Position numbers and translations under genes: made by a program. Positions 24,410 through 36,713 of a stretch of DNA of 64,000 nucleotides are shown here, one piece after another. The notes under the pieces were generated by a model. That model did not search any database. It saw nothing but the letters and a program-made list of their open reading frames with translations, and was not told the origin of the DNA. The stretch spans positions 116,785-180,784 of the forward strand of contig RHPI01003389.1 in assembly GCA_009103225.1 (NCBI GenBank), given 5' to 3'. Positions within the stretch are counted from its first letter, which is position 1; each line of letters opens with the position of its first letter. Source of the stretch: Chlorokybus atmophyticus (Eukaryota; Streptophyta; Chlorokybophyceae; Chlorokybales; Chlorokybaceae).

Positions 24410-24848
24410 TTTGCAACAGTTGTTCTGGCATCCAGATGAAGGTGCAAGTGCACTGCTACAAATCAGAATTTTTCATGCATTATTCCCTCCTGCCGTGTCA
24501 TGCGTATTGTTTCAAAATTTTCTCACACATGAAATAGTATCCTATGAGAGCCGATTTTGGGACAAGCATGCATCCATCACAAATCTTTTCTCTAAAGAGA
24601 CTACGATGACTGTAAGCAAAACCATACAGCGCCAACAAGCAATACTTGTGTGCAAACACCATCACTGTGGTAGCGTTGTAGTATTCAACAAAAGGGTGGG
24701 GGTAGCAAGGCATTGAGTATGGAGTAGATTTGCACAGACACATCATATGGCACACGCCCACATGCTAACATTATGTATCAATGGATTGCATGTGTGAAGG
24801 GTCTACAAAGTCTACCAGTCCTTTGCGGATGTAGCGCAACATGTATGC
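24410..24848. repeat. Spacer homologous to 31580-31960, ending in a phosphatase C-terminal remnant
   Basis: Shares scattered blocks with the spacer of unit 2. These include a stretch like AGCATGCATC and the GGGTCTA..AGTCTACC sequence that corresponds to the last codons and 3' flank of the phosphatase gene (compare 36745-36795). The homology stops at TGTATGC (24842-24848). Confidence 0.7.
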
Positions 24849-26580
24849 GTTCATCTAATTGGTTGTGCCATACATAGATCACATCACAGCGGCGCGAGGC
24901 ACATTCTCAAATAACGTGCATGCACGCCAAAAAGCACAGCCACAAGCAACAAACACATCACTCAATTAGACGGGGGCCAAGGCAGAGTTTCAACTCTAGA
25001 ACTTACCGCCTTCAAGAAGAAGTTCTAGACCCTCATGCAGCGGGGGAAGCAAAGAAACCAGGACTTAACAACGGTAACCAACTGCAGAACGCAGGGGAGA
25101 GGCAGAAGGAGAGGTTAGCCCTTGTAGCCTTGCCATCGCCAGCATGCACGACGACGTTACAAGCTTGGCCCCCCGCCGAAGAATGTCCGCCGCTATAGCT
25201 TCTAAACGCTCTTCGGTCTTACCATTACTGCCTGTTAGCACATCTTGTAACACAGTTAAAACCCCCACATGCCATGTGTTGGATTATCACCGTTGTTTTT
25301 ACAGAGTCATCACTCAGCATGTGCCTCACCCAAGTTATCAGCATTCTGGCAGTTGGCATAACTCAGCATACACTCCCAGTATATCATCAATAATGCGACA
25401 GCATGCATGAGACCCTACATGCGCAACCATGTATTCGCACATGGCAAATGCATGGTTGCTTGCTTGGTTTGGGTGCACCCAAACCAAGCCAGCAAACAAG
25501 CCAAAAAATAAGTTATCATATACACGTCTTGCGTTGCGCCAGTTTCGCTGCTTGCCCTTGCTCTACTGCTTGCCTGCCTGTCCGCCTTCACCGTTTCCTT
25601 CGCCTTGCATACACTTAACTACAAGCATGCACATAGTCTAATCGCCCTGGCCGCTTGTAAGTGATTGTGCATGTGTATGTTGATGTGTGCAATTGCTATT
25701 GCGCATGCGTGTGGGATTGGTGACAGCACTAGCTGTGGGTCACATGCTAGCCGAGCGCGCATATTTTGGGCATGCGCAGTGAAGCTGTGTGAGGTGGTGA
25801 ACTCTAGCGTCTCATTTCTTTTTAACTGCGTATGCATGTGCATGCTTGCTTGTGCCCAATGTGTGTTTGTACTTGTGTGCGGTTTGTGCTTGAGTGCGGA
25901 CTTGCATCAGCAGTACTTGGTTAGCATATACACGCTGCTTGCCTAAGGGACTGAAAAACATCATGCAACACGCTATGCCAAGCTCACACAACACATGCAT
26001 ATCGTTAATAGGCTTCTCCATTCATGCGCTCACACTATGCCAGATGCAAACACACATGCATAGAATTTGCATGTGTTATGTGAGCATTGCATATATTCTA
26101 CACAAGTACAACACCAAGAGCACAACCTGTATTCACACACCACCACCTCTATGCTATGGAGGCTTTCTCTAGACTAGTCTACGTAAATGTAAATGCAAGT
26201 GCAAGTGCAAAAGACTAAATAGGGCAAGCAGAGGAGGAGCGGGCATCACCTGCAACCGAGCGCAGGCTTGCTCGCTTGCTTGTGCTCGTATGTGCTTGCA
26301 CTTGTGTGCTTGAGTGCGGACTTGCATCACCACTTCAGCCTATACACCAGAGGGCTGGCTAAGGGCCTAATGCAAAGCAAGTGCAAGCAGCGACAGCAGG
26401 GGCGGCGTTGACCGACGACGACACAGCAGCAGATGATGCACCTACCTGCGTGGCGGCCCGTCGTGGCAGCACCGTCGCTCCCATGTACGATTGACGACGT
26501 GGCAGCGGACGCGGAGTGGTAGTGGACGACACGACCGCCACTGCCGCCGCTGACAGTGCCGTGCAACGCATGCTCGTGTT
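24849..26580. mobile_element. 1.73-kb insertion inside the phosphatase remnant
   Basis: The last phosphatase exon is split in unit 1. Its 3' piece ends at TGTATGC (24842-24848) and its 5' piece begins with TGTATGC (26581-26587), whereas units 2 and 3 are uninterrupted there. The 7-bp repeat (8 bp with one mismatch) looks like a target-site duplication. The insert has no obvious terminal repeats and no recognisable transposase. Inside are a 13-bp hairpin at 25462-25489 and an imperfect direct repeat (25870-25948 and 26290-26368, GAGTGCGGACTTGCATC). Confidence 0.6.
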
Positions 26581-27106
26581 TGTATGCCTACTGCTGCAAG
26601 TGTTTGAACTGCGTCACGCCGCTGAGTCCATGCTCGCCTGCACGCAACGGGTTGTCATGGTAGCTGCGCACAACAACAACATTGTTTTGGCAGTGAAAAT
26701 CTGCCTTGGACCAGCGGTTATCGGCATGACAACAGCGCACCTCCAAGCCGGCAAGAATGTCCGTGTCCATGCGATCGCCGATGATGATGGTGTGTATGCG
26801 CTTTGACTGCAACACCTCAAGGGCGTGCCGCATAATGAGCGGGTTGGGCTTCCACACATAGTAAGGCTTTACTCCAGCAGCGGATTCTACTGGCGCAATC
26901 AGTGCACCAGCAGCTGGGATCGCCTGATTGGCAGAGCGTAAGCACACGTACACATACTTGGTAAAACGCCGCAACCTAAGGGCCAACCAGCCTGGCCTAA
27001 TCTCCCCAGAGTGCGTTGGGCTCGGATCAGTTACGTCGTGGTTTGGCGCCATTGGGTATGAGGTGAATCGCATGGGAGATGGGCTGCTGATGATGACGGT
27101 TGGACT
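26581..27106 (-). pseudogene. NagD-like phosphatase remnant 1
   Basis: Corresponds to exons 5-8 of the intact gene at 36714-39374. Exon 6 and 7 sequence is contiguous at 26741-26923 (183 bp, exactly 75+108), without the 88-bp intron of the intact gene. The other two introns are present. A 13-bp deletion near 27045 removes the LIGT region. Substitutions include VWKPNPL for VGKPNPL. Upstream exons are absent, and the remnant joins actin copy 2 upstream sequence at 27106. Confidence 0.85.
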
Positions 27107-27705
27107 AGTCTGCTGCTCCATGCAGGCGGTTCTGAGCTTTGTCCATTGCGGTTGGCCTGGGTGCTGTGGTCTGTGAGGTTTTGCAACTACCTTGCTGCTG
27201 CAGCAGCATGTCGTCCTGTTGTGCATTGTTTGCGCATTCTGGCATTCCCATCAGTTGCATTAGCCCCTATTTCCAGTCGCCTTGCAGCGCCTGTGGTGAA
27301 GCGATGCCTGCACGCACGTCACACGCCCTGCTACCTACCGTTATGTCTGACGTGCTGAGTACCCGCCTACTTTTAGCTGCGGAACCGATCATGTGGCACG
27401 GTAATCGGTTGGTGAACTGATGATCCAAGCACTTGTACCTGCAACAGGCTTCCTCTGTACTCTGTGTTTTACCCTTTGCAGTTATTGTTGGCAGCCATGT
27501 TGTGGTCTCCTTGCACACAGCAATTGTTCAAGTCTAGTAAATGGCGTCGCACATGTTGGCTATTAGTTGTAGCGTGGCGTTCGTTCCCGCTCAAGCACTT
27601 CAGTTCAAACAGTTCGTCTGCATTGAATCATGCAGAGGCTTCTGTCCAGCATTATTTTCGGTCGGCTCACGGACTGACTGCTGACTGCTGGTTACGCAGA
27701 TTGAA

Positions 27706-29515
<1,810 letters not shown>

Positions 29516-31900
29516 ATTGTTTGCATGGGCCGCAATTTTGTGTGCGTCTTACACGCGCACAGTCTGGGAAGCTGGGAAGAATGCAGTCAGCAGAGCCACA
29601 GTGCTGTGAGGCGTGGCTCGCGCAGTCTGTGACTATGCTTGTATCTGTAATTCACCAAGTGCGTCACGTAAAGAACATTAGCATCAATGTTACTGTCCCT
29701 GCATGTAGGGCGTGCAGTAATTGCGTGGACGTAGCACCGTTGCACGGAGATGTTGGGCTTGTACTCATTGTGTATTGCTGAGGTGTGATGGGGTGTATTT
29801 GATGCGCACGAAGGTGAATCTACCTCTTGGCTATTGCCTAAGTGCATGTACACACAATGCGCGAGGGATATGTACTAGGTGAGCCGTTAAGTACCAACAG
29901 GCTAATAGACATGCCTGCACACGCCCGTTATTGCAAAAAAAGAAAAAAAAAAAAGCAGTCTTTGGGATGGACTGCAGGATTAGATTGTAAGGTGTGCAGT
30001 TTTTGCGTGACAATGCACACTGCCCGCGCAGGAGTGTTATGCATAGAGCATCTGAGTGCGCGTGGCTTTACATGCACCCCAGATCTTCATGTCCTGTGCA
30101 TCAGTTGTGGACGCTTACTTTAAGTTCCCTTACATGTTCTGTCTCTGTGTTTCCGTGCATAAGCTGGTTGCTGACGCCGTATCTACCGGTGGCGCTGCAG
30201 CAGGATTTCTTTCCTTCTGCTCAATCAAAGCCAAACTTGCCAGGTGTGACAGGAGACTATTGAGTGGCGAGACCTGTTTATTTCAACTGCAATGGCGATG
30301 ATGCCAACATGCCCACTAACCACCACCCTCGCCAATGCCAAAGGTGATCCCTGGTCCTTGCTGCTGTTCTTCCCCTCCCCCACCCCTCTCCTGCTCGCTC
30401 GCTTATGTCTAGTGCACGTAGCTAGCATAGAGGGCCCCCCATCTAGTTGTTAGCAGTTGCTTGTTGTTGCTGTGCTGTGCTGTGTTATGCCGTTGCCTTT
30501 GTTGCTGCAATGCCAGTTGCCTTGCCTGATAACATGGCCCCGATGTTGTACCTTATGAACATCAACGATGTTGTTATCCAATACGCTGGCCACACATAAC
30601 AGACTGTAGAGCTGCGTGAAGCACACTCTGAGAGATGGGTGTGCTTCTACCTAGGGCATCATAATAAAAAACAAGCACATGAATCACATGGAGAGATGAG
30701 GCATTAAGCGTTTTACAACCACACACAGCGGCCGTGGTGCCAGTGACTCCATGCATGCATGCTGGTCTAACGGGGGTCACGCAGCAGTGAAGCTAGGTAG
30801 TGAGTTGGTTGCTGACTGTGTGTAGCTCGTTAGTTAATAAGTGAATGTTGCCGTGTGCATTGCGTTTGCATGTGTACTGTGAATTGAATGTGTCAGCACG
30901 GTCACATGCATCACATTGCATATTTCCTGCACATGGCCTCACGGCGCATGCCTAGAACAGGCAAGCTCAGCTAGCATCTCACTTACCTAGTGCTGTCATA
31001 CTACCCACATGGTAGCAAGCAGTGCAATTAGCACAGTAACAGCTAGCACAGCACTCGAGCAAGCAGGGGTTAAGACCGAGCTTTACAACAACAATACATC
31101 CGCCATTAATGCAGATGCAGTTGCACACCTCCAACAAGCCAGCAATATGTTGTACAATCATATACTTCAAAGGGCTGGCTAGAAGCTTAGTGCTGCATAA
31201 TAATGCAACCAAGTGCAAGCAGCAACGGCAATGTGTAGAAAATATGCAATGTAGTGCATGTGACCGTGCTGACACATGCAAACCGCAGGCGGCGTCGACA
31301 GATCAATGACCACGACGGCAATAGTAAGACACGCAAGTGCTGACGATGGACAACCTACGTGGCAATTTGTATGGTTTTATTATATAGGCTTTTCGGTGGT
31401 CTTGATGCAAGCGTGCTCACACGCGCATGCAAGCAACCAATAAACACAACCCGTATGAGAGTGTGCACGCATGACTGAGGGGGGGAGAAGGGGCCGTAAT
31501 CTGCGCAACAGGTGTCGCGTATGGCATGCAGCACCATAATTATAATTATAGCATAAATTCAAGCCGGCACACAATGACGCAAGTGCAATACTGCAAATTA
31601 AAATGTTTGCGATGTTCTCTCCTGCCATGACAGTGTCCTAAATGAAAGAAGACTTCAAGAAGCATGCATCTGTCGCAAACAGTTTGATTGAAGATTGCAA
31701 TGACTAAGCAAACCCATACAACGCTGACAAGCAATTATTTTATGCGTTCGTGCAAACACCATCAGTAATGTAGCATTGAACTATCCAACAAAAAGGTGGG
31801 AGCGGTAAGGTCTTGGTTATGGATTTGATTTGCACGGACACATTGTAAGCCACACGACCACGGGCAAATATAATGTGTCATTTCATTGCCTGTGGTGAGG
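29516..31900. other. Actin 3' flank and repeat spacer
   Basis: The first 350 bases are homologous to the actin copy 1 flank. An A tract lies near 29936-29954. A stretch at 31150-31370 resembles 26340-26560 (AGGGCTGGCTA, GCAAGTGCAAGCAGC), a dispersed repeat. No gene is supported. Confidence 0.5.
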
Positions 31901-31910
31901 GTCTATAAGG

Positions 31911-32506
31911 TCTACCGGGAAGGTACTAGTCCATTGAGGATGAAGCGCGGCATGTATGTATGCTGCAAGTGTTCCAACTGCGTCACGCCACTCAGCACCA
32001 GTCAGCAGCCGATGCTCGCCTGTACGCAAAGGGTTGCCAGGGTAGCTGCGCACAATAACACTTTTTCCTGCGTAGTCAAAATTGCCTTCGACCAGAGGGT
32101 TAGGCGTGACAAGCGCACCTTCAAACCGGCAAGAATGTCCGTGTCCATGCGATCACCGATGGTAATTGTGTCTAAGCGCTTTGGCTGCAACACCTCCAGA
32201 GCGTGCCGCATCATGAGCGGGTTGGGCTTCCCCACATAGCACGGCTTCACTCCAGCAGCGGACTCTACGGGCGCAATCAGTGCACCAGCAGCTGGGATCA
32301 CCTGAGCGGCAAAGAGTAAGCACACGTACACACATATACTGGATACAACGCCTCAATCCAATCAGCCTGGCCTGACCTCCCCAGGGTGCTTTGGTCTCGG
32401 ATTAGTCACGTCGTGGTTTGTTCCGATCAGCTTGGCGCCATTATGTATGAGGTGAACCGCATGGAAGATGCGCTCACAATTGCCACACGATGATGGCGGT
32501 TGGACT
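31911..32506 (-). pseudogene. NagD-like phosphatase remnant 2
   Basis: Exons 5-8 of the phosphatase are recognisable. Exon 8 is around 31917-32022, exons 6 and 7 are fused at 32119-32301 (183 bp, no intron), and exon 5 sequence lies around 32384-32482. The motif GDRMDTDILAGL is preserved, but the N-terminal half, including the nucleophile DMDG, is missing. The remnant abuts actin copy 3 upstream sequence, so it is a dead 3' fragment made by the tandem duplication. Confidence 0.85.
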
Positions 32507-33070
32507 TAGTTTTATGCTCCATGCAGGCGGCTCTGAGCTTTGCTCATTGCGATTGGCCTGGGTGCTGTGGTCAGTGACGTTGTGCAGCTACCTTGCTGCT
32601 GCACTCTGGCATTTCTATCGGTTGCATTAGCCCCTATTTCCAGTGACGTCTTGCAGCGCTTGCGGTGAAGCAATGCCTGCACGCACGTCACACGCACTGC
32701 TGTACACCGGTATGCGTGACGTGCTGAGTCCCCCTACTTTTAGCTACGGGCTTGATCATGTGGCACGGTAATAGGTTGGTGAACTGATGGACCAAGCAGT
32801 TGTACCTGTAACAGGCTTCCCCTGCAGCATTCCGTGTTGTAGCCCTTTGAAGCTATCTTGGCGGCCATGTTGTGGTTGCCTTGCAATTTTTCAAGTCTAG
32901 CGGATGGTCGCGCACATGTCGGCTATGAGCTGTGGCGTGGCTTTCGTATTTTGTTTTGCGCTCGAGAACCTCAGTCCATGCAGTTCGTCTGCGTTGCAAA
33001 TCATGCAAAGGATCTGTCCAGCATCACTTTTACTCGGATCACGGTCTGACTGTTGGTTACGCAGGTTGAG

Positions 33071-34475
33071 ATGCCGATGGAGGAGCAGGATATCCAGGCA
33101 CTTGTCTGCGACAATGGCTCCGGCATGGTCAAGGTACGATTTGTCCCTACATTATAACCTGTGACACTTCTGCTTTGCTGTTGCAATGACACAGACAAGT
33201 GATTCCTGCTTGTCCATTCAGGCTCGATTCGCTGGCGATGACGCACCGAGGGCTGTTGTCCCAAGTATGGTCGGCCGCTCGAAGCACAAGAGGGTTATGG
33301 TGGGCAAGGGGCAGAAAGATGCCGATGTTGGAGATGAGGCGCAGGCGAGCAAGAGGAATATCCTGGCGCTGAAGTACCCAATTGAGCATGGCATTGTTCA
33401 CAGACAGGGACGACATGGAGAAGATCTGGCACCATACTTTCTACAACGAGCTTCATGTCGCTCCAGAAGAGCATCCAGTGTTGCTGACTGATTGGGACAG
33501 TGAATCCCAAGGCCAACCGTGAGACGATGACCGAAAGCATGTTTGAGACCTTCAATGTTCCAGCCATGTCAATTCAGGCTGTCCTCTTCCTATATGCCAG
33601 CGCACCACTGGTGAGTGTTGCTACAGAGCATGTGCCTTGTTGCTCAAACCACTGCTTACTCGCGCTGCACGACGTGGGTTATTAATCAGGCTGTATGCAT
33701 ACGCGAGGTTGTTGCAATCAATTTGCATTGTCTGCCCAACGTCTGTCTGGTGTTGCTTGCTTGCTTGGCGGTGCATCAGGTGTCCTGCTACTGTTTCCTG
33801 CAGGCACTGTGTTGGATTCTGGTGATGGTGTCACGCACACTGTGCCCATCTATGAGGGTTATACTCTACAACATGCTATCCTTAGCGTGAACCTCGCTGG
33901 CCGAGACATGATAAGCATTCCTGAAGACCGTGGATACTCATTCACCACCTCTGCTGAGCGTGAAATCGTTCGTGACATGATGGAAAATCTTGCGAATGTC
34001 GCACTGGACTACGAGCAGGAGATGCAGACAGCCACCTCCAGCTCCCATCTTGAAAAGACATATGACTTGCCAGATGACCAGGTACACTGTTCAGGCGTTT
34101 CACAGAAAGCAGTGTCTGTTTGCTCACCTGTCACACACCCAGTTGGTGCAGACCAAATGCAACCAGTTCTTGGGTTGTCGCCTGTTTGCTAAGTATCCTT
34201 TGATTGGATGTAACTGGTTTTTGTTGCACAGGTCATCACTGTTGGCAGTGAGCGCTTCCGTTCCGGTGCCCAGAGGTGCTCTTCTCACCCTCGCTGGTGG
34301 GCATGGAGTCCGTTGGCATCCACGAGACAACTCCATCCTGAAGTATGATGTTGATTGTCGCAAGGATCTGTATGGCAACATTGTGTTGTCCGGTGGCTCA
34401 ACAATGTTCCCTGGCATTGCTGATCGTATGAACAAGGAGATTGCTCTGCTCGCCCCAAGCAGCATGAAGATCAAG
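33071..34475 (+). pseudogene. Actin pseudogene (copy 3)
   Basis: Homologous to coding exons 1-4. The first exon is intact (33071-33133, with an extra ATG-CCG at the front). Exon 2 begins at 33222, with AGFAGDD changed to ARFAGDD. A one-base insertion near 33395-33400 shifts the frame and leads to a stop at 33489-33491. Further damage includes a deletion near 33905-33915 (the LTDYMMR region), a 6-base duplication near 34258, and loss of YN near 34330. Exons 5 and 6 are missing; homology ends near 34505. It cannot encode a full actin. Intron 1 is 88 bp, as in copy 2. Confidence 0.95.
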
Positions 34476-34505
34476 GTATGATTACGCCCTCAATTACAGT
34501 TTTGC

Positions 34506-35361
34506 ACATACACGTAAAACAGGCAGGCAACATGCACAATGTGAAGCATGCCACATATCACTTGCACTCGTACTACAACACCACCGGGTTACTCTATCTA
34601 CCACTAGGACACTACAAGTACCTGCCCCATTAGTCATGCAGGCATGCATAGGGTATAAGTCAGATTGCATACATGCACATACACGCTCCCACAAACTAGC
34701 TAGAGGCAAGCAAGCAAACCAACAGGTAGTCACAGTTATATTACACCCGGGGCACTACTATGCTAAGTGCTTCTATGTGCAATGCAATGAGTGTTGGTGG
34801 GTGGTTGAGGCAGGCAGCAGCGGCAGCAGGGCGTACGTACGAAGCAACCAAAGCAGCAACCAACCTGAGGTGCACAGGTCGGCAACAGTTAGCGTAGTGG
34901 TAGAGGAGGCAGAAGCAAGCAGTTGGATGTGACGTTGTATGCTGTGTGTTTGCTGTGCTCTACGCCCGCCCCCTTCCCCGCCACACTTTCAGCGTCATGG
35001 TTCTTTTGCGGCGGGAAGCTGGTCTTATGTGTCGTGGCGGCCAGCGCATGAAGGTAGTGAGTTATTGAACAGTAGGCAATAGGCATTAGCCATTAATTGC
35101 CACAGTAGGCACCGCATCGTAGTATGAGTGTCACTGCATCAGTTAGTATTGCGTTGCATATTCACAACATCAGCAGCAGCACCAGCAGCAATAGCATCAA
35201 TAGCACAGCATGGCATAGCATGTCTAGCCCCTATCAGACTCACAATTTCCTGCCCCATTAGTCATGCATGCATAGTCAGGTTGGTCACCTGCACCATGTT
35301 TGTGCATTCGCATTGTGGTTATCATGGACTTGTTTTGTTAGGTTAGAGTTACAGTTTCGAC

Positions 35362-35415
<54 letters not shown>

Positions 35416-36400
35416 GCACACAGATACCTCTGGCTAACTCTCCTTTCAACTAGCTCATCAAGCTTGTATGCTAGATGTGCACGCCTGGCTATGATCAACA
35501 ACCTAATTCACAAGCACGCACATGCGTGCAGGTAATAACCGTTGTGACCATGCATGCATGACTAACGGGGTAGGTGAATAGTTAGTATCATACTTAGTGC
35601 CTAGCAGTAGGTTAGCATGTAGCCCAGTGGTGTTGTATGTGAAAATGTGTTGGTGGTGATGTACTGACTGCATGTGTACAGAAAATGCGAGAGGGGTATG
35701 CCCATTCAGACCACACCACGCATGCAACACTCTGCAGAACACACTCACCTCGTTAATACATAGGCGACCACCGGGCTACCTACTCTACTCCTACACCTAC
35801 ATCTACACCCCCCCCTGTCAGTCATGCATGCACACGTTGCAATCATGGTTACCTGTACCAGCGCCACCTGGTTAGCGGCCCATTGCAGCAGCCCCAGCGG
35901 TCACAAGAGCAGCAGGACTTGGACTCCCCCTCCCTCCTCACTTCCCTACACCCTCCCTCCTCCCGCCGTCTGGACGCTCTGCCGACGGCCGCAACTGCAT
36001 CGCTGCAGCCAGCGTTAGGGTTTGCGCCCATTGGCGCGCAGCATGCAGTCTCATGCACGGCATGCAGCACACTGCTGTCGCTGCGCTGCTGTGTGATGAA
36101 TGCGGTGTGCCTTGCATGCATGAAACCCGCCTTGCATCTCTTGTACACCCATCTTGGTTCCAGTTGAGACATCATACACTGCCCGTGCAGGTGTGCCAAG
36201 CATGTGCTGTTGCAAATGCACAACTTTGAAGTTCTGCACTACATGTTCTGCGGTTCAATGTCATGAGAGTTACGGGCACCAATGGTGGCTGATTTTACTG
36301 CACGAGGGTGCATGTGCGTGGCTGGGGAGGGGGGGGGGGGGGGTAAAATCTGCGCAAAATGTATCACATATGACATGCAGCTCCATAGTAATACATGCAG
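34506..36400. other. Repeat-filled segment replacing the actin 3' end
   Basis: Contains several members of the ACTAACGGGG/CCCGGTGGTG family in both orientations (34577-34650, 35250-35275, 35551-35632, 35776-35832), a 48-bp GA tract and a G run near 36330-36343. No gene is supported. Confidence 0.6.
35365..35412. repeat. (GA)n microsatellite
   Basis: Uninterrupted GA dinucleotides for about 48 bp. Confidence 0.95.
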
Positions 36401-36526
36401 CATCGTTTTTGGCATGCGAACACTTGCGCAAAGGCACTGCTGCATACCGTCTTGCTGTGACGGTTTTGCATGAATGAGTGTTAAATAAGAGTCTCTGAGA
36501 CAATGTATCCACCACAAACATCTGAC

Positions 36527-36598
36527 TAACTGCCGTGAGGGAACCCGCACAATGCCAACAGGCCTGCCGGCATTGTGCGGGTTTCCTCATGGCAGTTA
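36527..36598. ncRNA. Candidate hairpin RNA, 30-bp stem
   Basis: Arms 36527-36556 and 36569-36598 pair along all 30 positions if two G-U wobbles are allowed when read on the plus strand; loop 12 bases. Arm start TAACTGCCGTGAGGG. It lies 116 bases beyond the phosphatase stop codon. The size would suit a miRNA precursor or a foldback insertion. Expression cannot be judged from sequence. Confidence 0.4.
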
Positions 36599-36713
36599 CA
36601 TACATCAGTGCAACACAATCACTAGTAACTATTCACCAATACAACAGAATGCTGGTTGCAAGGTCTTGGGTATGGAGTTGACCTGCACAGACATTGCATG
36701 CCACAGACTAACA

